This document shows positions 7,639-11,181 of a stretch of 11,181 nucleotides of DNA, piece after piece. Position 1 is the stretch's first letter. Every line of letters starts with the position of its first letter. The DNA comes from JAAZGD01 sp964489555 (GTDB taxonomy: Bacteria > Bacillota > Clostridia > Peptostreptococcales > Anaerovoracaceae). The position numbers and the translations under genes are program-made. The stretch covers positions 1 to 11,181 of the forward strand of contig CAZAZF010000029.1 of the NCBI GenBank assembly GCA_964489555.1, in the 5' to 3' direction. The notes beneath the pieces are model-generated. The model worked only from the letters and a program-made list of their open reading frames with translations. It ran no database searches and was not told the DNA's origin.

Positions 7639-8070
7639 CTACATTTGATTTAAAAGATCGATACGACGTTGGTGCCGGCCCCCTTCGCAAGTGGCTTCCA
7701 ACCAGGCTGTGAGTATGGCCTTTGCCATATCCGGGGTGGTGGTTCTCCCTCCCATGGCCAGCACATTGGCATCGTTATGACACCGGGACATACGGGCCAT
7801 ATATTCGTTGGTGCAAAGAGCACATCGAATGCCTTTCACCTTGTTGGCTGCAATAGAGACACCGATTCCGGAGCCACATAACACCACCCCCAACTCCGCT
7901 TCGCCATCCCTTACTGCTTCTGCACAACGCTTCCCGAAAATGGGATAATCCACTGAATTTTGGTTATGGGTTCCCAAGTCCATTACCTGAAACCCCTTTT
8001 CTTCCAAAAATGGAATCAACTCCTGCTTTAAACAAAATCCTCCGTGATCCGACGAAATGGCTATTTTCAT
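7639..8070 (-). CDS. rpiB: Ribose-5-phosphate isomerase B
   Basis: RpiB interconverts ribose 5-phosphate and ribulose 5-phosphate in the non-oxidative pentose phosphate pathway, feeding PRPP for the upp and his enzymes nearby. The 143 residues match the LacA/RpiB family: SDHGG (7-11), the anion loop CGSGIGVSIAANK with catalytic Cys65, and SRCHNDANVLAMGGR (95-109) with the conserved His98. The Cys at 65 and the absence of sugar-specific LacAB partners favour RpiB over galactose-6-phosphate isomerase. AGGAGG lies seven bases before the ATG. It follows the Sua5 gene by 65 bases with no clear terminator, so it is probably in the prfA operon. Firmicutes often have a low-molecular-weight phosphatase gene (ywlE type) between these two; none fits here. 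Confidence 0.94.
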   Translation of the reverse strand: MKIAISSDHGGFCLKQELIPFLEEKGFQVMDLGTHNQNSVDYPIFGKRCAEAVRDGEAELGVVLCGSGIGVSIAANKVKGIRCALCTNEYMARMSRCHNDANVLAMGGRTTTPDMAKAILTAWLEATCEGGRHQRRIDLLNQM

Positions 8071-8135
8071 AGTGGCCTCCTCTTTTTGCGATTCGCTACT
8101 CTACCTTCTATTTTGAAAGTTGTACTCCTTTGCAA

Positions 8136-9167
8136 CTACTGGTTTCCCACCTTAATCACTTTATATCCAGCGGATTTAAGCATGCGGTTCATTACCGCGT
8201 AAGCCACCCCATCGTCGGAATCCAGGGCGGCTGCTAAAATCAAATCCACCCCCTGTCGATCCAAGTCCCTCAATCGGGAGAAGAAATCGTGGGCCACTTC
8301 CTTGGAGTCCACCTGGTGAAAAAAGAGAATTCCCACCTTCTTGGCCTGCCCGTCTTCCTTTTGTTCCTGCTCCTTTTCTGCCCGGATCCGTTCCATTGTC
8401 TTTTGTACCGCTTCCCTGTTCCCCTCCAGAATAATCATTTCTGCCTGAGGAGCGTAGTGGCGATATTTCATGCCGGGGGCACGAGGAGTCTCTTCCGGAG
8501 ACATTTCCTCTCCCCAATGTACTCGGATTTTTTTCAACCCAAACACCTTTAAAACATCCTGAATGTCTTTCACCGTAATGATTCCGGGGCGAAGCACCGT
8601 AACCACTCCGGAGGCGGTTACATCCAACACCGTGGATTCGATGCCAACCTTGCAATCCTCTCCCTCCAACAACACTTGAATTTTTCCGGAGAGGTCTTCC
8701 CACACATCTTCTGCCCGAGTGGGCGAAGGTTTCCCAGATAAATTGGCACTGGGAGCGGCAATGGGGCATCCCGCCTCTTGAATAAGAGAAAGGGCTACTT
8801 CATGGTTAGGCATTCGGACTGCCACCGTGTCAAGGCCTCCGGTGGCTTCCAAGGGCACCAATTCTCTCTTTTTCACCACCAATGTCAAAGGTCCGGGCCA
8901 AAACATCTGAATGAGGGCTTCCATAACCGGAGTAATTTCCATGGCCAGTTTTTCTAAGTCCAAAGGAGATGCAATGTGCAAAATCATGGGATTATCCGAA
9001 GGCCGTCCTTTGGCTTCATAAATTTTAGCCACCGCTTGGGCCGATAGACCATCCGCTCCCAACCCATATACCGTTTCGGTAGGGAACGCCACCAGGCCTC
9101 CTTGCCGAATCACCTGAGCAGCATATTGAATGTTTTCTTTTGTAGGATTCAAACGCTTGGTTTCCAT
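8136..9167 (-). CDS. sua5: L-threonylcarbamoyladenylate synthase, long Sua5 form
   Basis: This enzyme makes threonylcarbamoyl-AMP from threonine, bicarbonate and ATP, the first step of t6A modification at position 37 of ANN-reading tRNAs; TsaB, TsaD and TsaE finish the reaction. The 343 residues form a YrdC domain (about 13-200) and a Sua5 C-terminal domain (about 235-340) joined by the typical linker PGMKYRHYAP (231-240). Conserved points are PTETVYGLG (29-37), KGRP (53-56), and SANLSGKPSPT (140-150). A charged Glu/Lys/Gln-rich stretch (259-275) lies within the C-terminal half. The ATG shares its A with the prfA TAA (TAATG), so re-initiation after prfA is likely; the ribosome site itself is weak. 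The same role is called TsaC or YwlC elsewhere. Confidence 0.95.
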   Translation of the reverse strand: METKRLNPTKENIQYAAQVIRQGGLVAFPTETVYGLGADGLSAQAVAKIYEAKGRPSDNPMILHIASPLDLEKLAMEITPVMEALIQMFWPGPLTLVVKKRELVPLEATGGLDTVAVRMPNHEVALSLIQEAGCPIAAPSANLSGKPSPTRAEDVWEDLSGKIQVLLEGEDCKVGIESTVLDVTASGVVTVLRPGIITVKDIQDVLKVFGLKKIRVHWGEEMSPEETPRAPGMKYRHYAPQAEMIILEGNREAVQKTMERIRAEKEQEQKEDGQAKKVGILFFHQVDSKEVAHDFFSRLRDLDRQGVDLILAAALDSDDGVAYAVMNRMLKSAGYKVIKVGNQ

Positions 9168-10228
9168 TAAAAACTCTTCATCTTTTCTGCTTGGTCATCG
9201 GAAATAAGTCCATCGATAATCTCGTCCAAATCTCCGTCCAGGAAATAATCCAATTTGTACAAGGTCATGCCAATGCGATGATCCGATACCCTGCCTTGCG
9301 GAAAATTATATGTTCGAATCCGCTCCGACCGGTCTCCGGAACCCACTTGGCTTTTTCGCGTAGCAGACAGCTCATCGTTTTGCTCTTGCAGCTTTATGTC
9401 GTACAGCCTGGCCTTTAGCACTTTAAAGGCTTTGTCCTTGTTTTTTATTTGAGACTTTTCGTCCTGGCAGGTCACCACAAGCCCGGTAGGCACATGGGTG
9501 AGCCGGACAGCCGAGTCGGTGGTGTTCACCGATTGTCCCCCATTTCCGGAGGATCGGTACACATCCACTCTCACATCGTTGGGGTCCAGATTGATTTCCA
9601 CATCATCCACCTCCGGCAGGACAGCCACCGTGGCCGCCGAGGTATGAATCCTTCCGGACGCTTCCGTTTCCGGAACCCGCTGAACCCGATGGGCACCACT
9701 TTCGTACTTCAACCGGGAGTAAGCTCCTCTTCCTTTGATTAACATCACCGCTTCCTTAATGCCGCCAAGACCAGTGTCATTTACATCCATCAATTCGGTT
9801 TTCCAACCTCTTCTTTCCGCATACCGTATATACATCCTTAGAAGATCGGAGCCAAAGAGGGCGGCTTCCTCTCCACCGGTGCCGGCTCGAATCTCCAGGA
9901 TTACATTTTTATCGTCGTTGGGATCTTTGGGCAACAAAAGAATCCGAAGCTGTTCGTTCAGTTCTTCGATTTTGGTTTCAAGTTGGGAAATTTCCATCTT
10001 AACCATTTCCCTCAACTCTTCATCGCCTTCGTTTAGCATGGTTTTGGCATCTGCCAACTCTTCTTTCACCTTTTTATATTCCCGATATTTTAAGACCAAG
10101 GGTTCTATCTCTCCCATTTCCTTCATATACTTCTGCCATGTAGGCTGATGGGAAATGATTTCCGGGTCAGACACCTTGTCCGAAAGCTCTTGGTATTTAT
10201 CTAAGGTGAATTCTAATTTATCAAACAT
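9167..10228 (-). CDS. prfA: Peptide chain release factor 1
   Basis: RF1 reads UAA and UAG stop codons in the ribosomal A site and triggers release of the finished protein. The 353 residues include an N-terminal coiled-coil-rich domain (about 1-105, many Glu/Lys heptads at 35-95), the stop-recognising domain with the PxT motif PET (186-188) in VQRVPETEASGR, and the catalytic GGQ (230-232) in SSGNGGQSVNTTDSA. PET, not SPF, marks it as RF1 not RF2. The start at MFDKLE is standard although no good ribosome site precedes it (only GAAAG-type purines), which suggests modest or regulated translation. The methyltransferase gene prmC, which modifies the GGQ glutamine and is often next to prfA, is absent from both sides here. 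Confidence 0.98.
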   Translation of the reverse strand: MFDKLEFTLDKYQELSDKVSDPEIISHQPTWQKYMKEMGEIEPLVLKYREYKKVKEELADAKTMLNEGDEELREMVKMEISQLETKIEELNEQLRILLLPKDPNDDKNVILEIRAGTGGEEAALFGSDLLRMYIRYAERRGWKTELMDVNDTGLGGIKEAVMLIKGRGAYSRLKYESGAHRVQRVPETEASGRIHTSAATVAVLPEVDDVEINLDPNDVRVDVYRSSGNGGQSVNTTDSAVRLTHVPTGLVVTCQDEKSQIKNKDKAFKVLKARLYDIKLQEQNDELSATRKSQVGSGDRSERIRTYNFPQGRVSDHRIGMTLYKLDYFLDGDLDEIIDGLISDDQAEKMKSF

Positions 10229-10325
10229 GGTACCAACTTTCTTTCTATTTTATATTTTCTATGTTCCTGTTTTATTTACAGAACTTCTAACATTTAATTA
10301 TACCAAACTGGACGGGATATAGAAC
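10229..10325 (-). promoter_or_regulatory. prfA promoter and leader
   Basis: TGG followed by TATAAT (10302-10297) forms an extended -10 box on the minus strand. The -35 is poor (TTCTAT about 16 bases upstream), so recognition would rest on the extended -10. The leader of about 60 bases is very A-rich and includes a bulged hairpin, GTTCTGT with ACAGGAAC (10284-10263). The promoter starts just after the rpmE terminator, so prfA is a separate unit from rpmE. Confidence 0.6.
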
Positions 10326-10333
10326 CCCGTTCA

Positions 10334-10365
10334 TAAAAAAACTGGAAAATGATTTCCAGTTTTTT
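10334..10365. terminator. rpmE terminator, possibly bidirectional
   Basis: ACTGGAAA (10341-10348) and TTTCCAGT (10353-10360) are perfect complements with a four-base loop. On the minus strand the stem is followed by seven T, making a good intrinsic terminator ten bases after the rpmE stop. The flanking A-run and T-run are symmetric, so it could also stop any plus-strand transcript. Confidence 0.88.
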
Positions 10366-10374
10366 GAATGTATG

Positions 10375-10575
10375 TTACTCCATGTTGTATTTGTTCTTGA
10401 ATTTCTCAACACGGCCGCCCCGGTTGATGAACTTCTGCTGACCTGTAAAGAACGGATGGCAAGCCGAGCAAACATCCAGTCTCAACTCTTCTTTTGTGGA
10501 TTTGGTCACAAAAGAATTTCCACATGCGCAAGTAACATTACATTCCTTATAATCAGGATGGATTCCTTCCTTCAT
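10375..10575 (-). CDS. rpmE: Ribosomal protein L31, zinc-binding form
   Basis: L31 is a large-subunit protein that contributes to a bridge between the ribosomal subunits. The 66 residues begin with the typical MKEGIHPDY and carry the zinc-binding set Cys16, Cys18, Cys36 and Cys39 (CAC and CSAC), so this is the zinc form and not the zinc-free type switched on under zinc limitation. HPFFTGQQKFI (40-50) is the family core. AAAGGAGG lies eight bases before the ATG, a very strong site as expected for a ribosomal protein. It is a single-gene unit with its own promoter and terminator. The rho gene, often upstream in Firmicutes, is not there; a divergent T-box leader is. Confidence 0.97.
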   Translation of the reverse strand: MKEGIHPDYKECNVTCACGNSFVTKSTKEELRLDVCSACHPFFTGQQKFINRGGRVEKFKNKYNME

Positions 10576-10593
10576 GTTGTTGCCTCCTTTCTA

Positions 10594-10611
10594 GCCCAGG
10601 TCCTGCTGAGC
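10594..10611 (-). promoter_or_regulatory. Hairpin in the rpmE leader
   Basis: In the roughly 65-base rpmE leader, GCUCAG (10611-10606) can pair with CUGGGC (10599-10594) around a six-base loop, ending nine bases before the AAAGGAGG site. The stem includes one G-U pair. Ribosomal protein leaders are often sites of feedback control, but a six-pair stem alone is weak evidence, and no known L31 leader motif is recognised. Confidence 0.3.
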
Positions 10612-10647
10612 ACAATCTAACTGCACTTTTTCATTCACAGCCTATTT

Positions 10648-10677
10648 ACTATATCATAACCCCTTGTGCTCTGGCAA
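10648..10677 (-). promoter_or_regulatory. rpmE promoter
   Basis: TTGCCA (10677-10672) and TATAGT (10653-10648) each differ from consensus at one base, with an 18-base spacer and a TGA extended -10 directly before TATAGT. The start would fall near 10641, giving a leader of about 65 bases. Confidence 0.7.
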
Positions 10678-10818
10678 GTTTTTTTCATCTTTTGTGACAT
10701 AGGTTTTCGTTTTTTTCCTAAAACCCATTACGCCCTTCGATTTGGTGTGAACCAACAAATTTGTACAGCGTTTTCATGCTAAATATGGCCGTTCCCCCAA
10801 ATTTTCTCAAATTTCTTC
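10678..10818. other. Gene-free spacer between divergent promoters
   Basis: This AT-rich stretch between the rpmE promoter and the T-box promoter holds no credible gene. The plus strand has two T-runs (10679-10686 and 10709-10717) that do not follow stable stems, so they are not terminators. A small hairpin TTGGT-GTGA-ACCAA (about 10742-10755) is the only clear dyad. A 29-codon frame from an ATG near 10785 has no ribosome site. Confidence 0.6.
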
Positions 10819-10847
10819 TTGACAATCCTCTTCCCCCATGCTATTTT
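10819..10847 (+). promoter_or_regulatory. Promoter of the T-box leader
   Basis: A perfect TTGACA (10819-10824) and TATTTT (10842-10847) are separated by 17 bases, and TGC directly before the -10 adds an extended -10. Transcription would begin near 10854 and enter the T-box leader. This is the strongest plus-strand promoter in the window. Confidence 0.85.
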
Positions 10848-10853
10848 CTATGT

Positions 10854-11141
10854 AAGTTCATAATAAACCTGTGACGAGGGAGTAACGTTGAAGCACGGTT
10901 TAACAGCGAGTTCGGGGTGGTGGAAGCCGAATAAACGTCCGTCTCAACAAATGGGCCTCTGAGGGCAACGCCAACGAAAGCAAGGAACCTTCCTTCTGCT
11001 TTCCAGTAGCCGCGACGTAACGCAAGCGTAATATGCGAAGGGTGTGATGGCACTCTGCAGAGTGGGCGAAGGCAACTTCGTCAAACAAGGTGGTACCGCA
11101 GATTTATAATCTGTCCTTGAATTTCAAGGACAGATTTTTTT
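10854..11141 (+). ncRNA. T-box riboswitch leader, specifier probably UGG (Trp)
   Basis: T-box leaders bind uncharged tRNA and let transcription continue into amino acid genes. Stem I can be built fully: GAGG (10876-10879) with CCUC (10956-10959), specifier loop with AGUA (10881-10884), GUUGA with UCAAC (10944-10948), ACGG with CCGU, UUUA with UAAA, the AG bulge AGCGAG (10905-10910), UUCGG with CCGAA, and the apical loop GGUGGUGGAAG. Between UCAAC and CCUC lies AAA-UGG-G, so UGG (10952-10954) takes the specifier place. A long hairpin (10976-11003) and a GCAA-capped stem (11065-11082) follow. The T-box AAGGUGGUACCGC (11087-11099) bears the UGGU bulge; CAAGG/CCUUG and CAGAUU/AAUCUG form the antiterminator. 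The controlled gene lies past the right edge. Confidence 0.93.
11111..11141 (+). terminator. T-box regulated intrinsic terminator
   Basis: CTGTCCTTGA (11111-11120) and TCAAGGACAG (11124-11133) are perfect ten-base complements with a three-base loop, followed by A and seven T. CCTTG in its 5' arm also pairs with CAAGG of the T-box, so terminator and antiterminator exclude each other, as expected for this riboswitch class. Confidence 0.93.
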
Positions 11142-11181
11142 GATGGTACTTCCGGCAGAGACCCCTTTTCCAAGAAACCAA
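11142..11181 (+). other. Start of the region controlled by the T-box
   Basis: The 40 bases after the terminator contain an ATG at 11143-11145 that stays open to the window edge, but it has no ribosome site and directly follows the T-run, so it is unlikely to be the real start. The controlled gene probably begins beyond 11181 and cannot be identified here. Confidence 0.4.

Noticed and set aside
8119..8138. Hairpin AGTTG / CAACT over the sua5 stop with AAAGGAG in its loop
   Set aside because: The stem is only five pairs, no start codon follows the AAAGGAG, and no T-run follows, so neither a gene nor a terminator is supported.
10841..11088. Two 62-70 codon minus-strand frames across the right end
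   Set aside because: They run antisense through the T-box leader, have no ribosome site, and their sequence is explained by the RNA structure.

Overview
The window looks like chromosomal DNA of a low-to-mid-GC Gram-positive anaerobe of the Clostridia type. The reasons are the short HisG that needs a HisZ partner, a T-box leader with an intrinsic terminator, strong AGGAGG-type ribosome sites with extended -10 promoters, and the rpmE / prfA / Sua5 / rpiB / upp gene series typical of Firmicutes. The exact genus cannot be named from this stretch. No mobile element, CRISPR array, phage gene, tRNA or rRNA gene was seen.

All ten complete genes plus hisH (eleven CDS in total) lie on the minus strand. 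From right to left: rpmE (ribosomal protein L31, own promoter and terminator); prfA (release factor RF1) joined by a TAATG junction to a long-form Sua5/TsaC (tRNA t6A synthesis), followed by rpiB (ribose-5-phosphate isomerase B) and a terminator; upp (uracil salvage) and tyrS (tyrosyl-tRNA synthetase) 42 bases apart; then a 146-base regulatory gap; then a tight histidine operon hisZ-hisG-hisD-hisC-hisB-hisH, where four of the five junctions overlap or abut. The seven-gene core of the pathway is cut by the left edge. The 51 bases after hisH carry a good ribosome site but only a five-codon reading frame, so the expected hisA does not start there.

The only plus-strand transcription unit is at the right end. 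A consensus promoter (10819-10847) drives a 285-base T-box leader that ends in an intrinsic terminator at 11111-11141. The gene it controls lies beyond the right edge. The specifier position reads UGG (Trp) by alignment of the loop, but the UGGU of the T-box bulge prefers a tRNA with A73, which leaves AUG (Met) open.

The most interesting control region is 5409-5554, ahead of hisZ. It combines a 48-base interrupted palindrome whose two arms are outward-facing extended -10 boxes, an 18-base dyad right at the predicted start site of the his transcript, and a third GTGGTAT copy. There is no T-box or long leader here, so histidine control is probably by a repressor at this dyad. No clearly new multi-gene system was found; the region is mostly housekeeping, with the regulatory sites as the parts worth following up.
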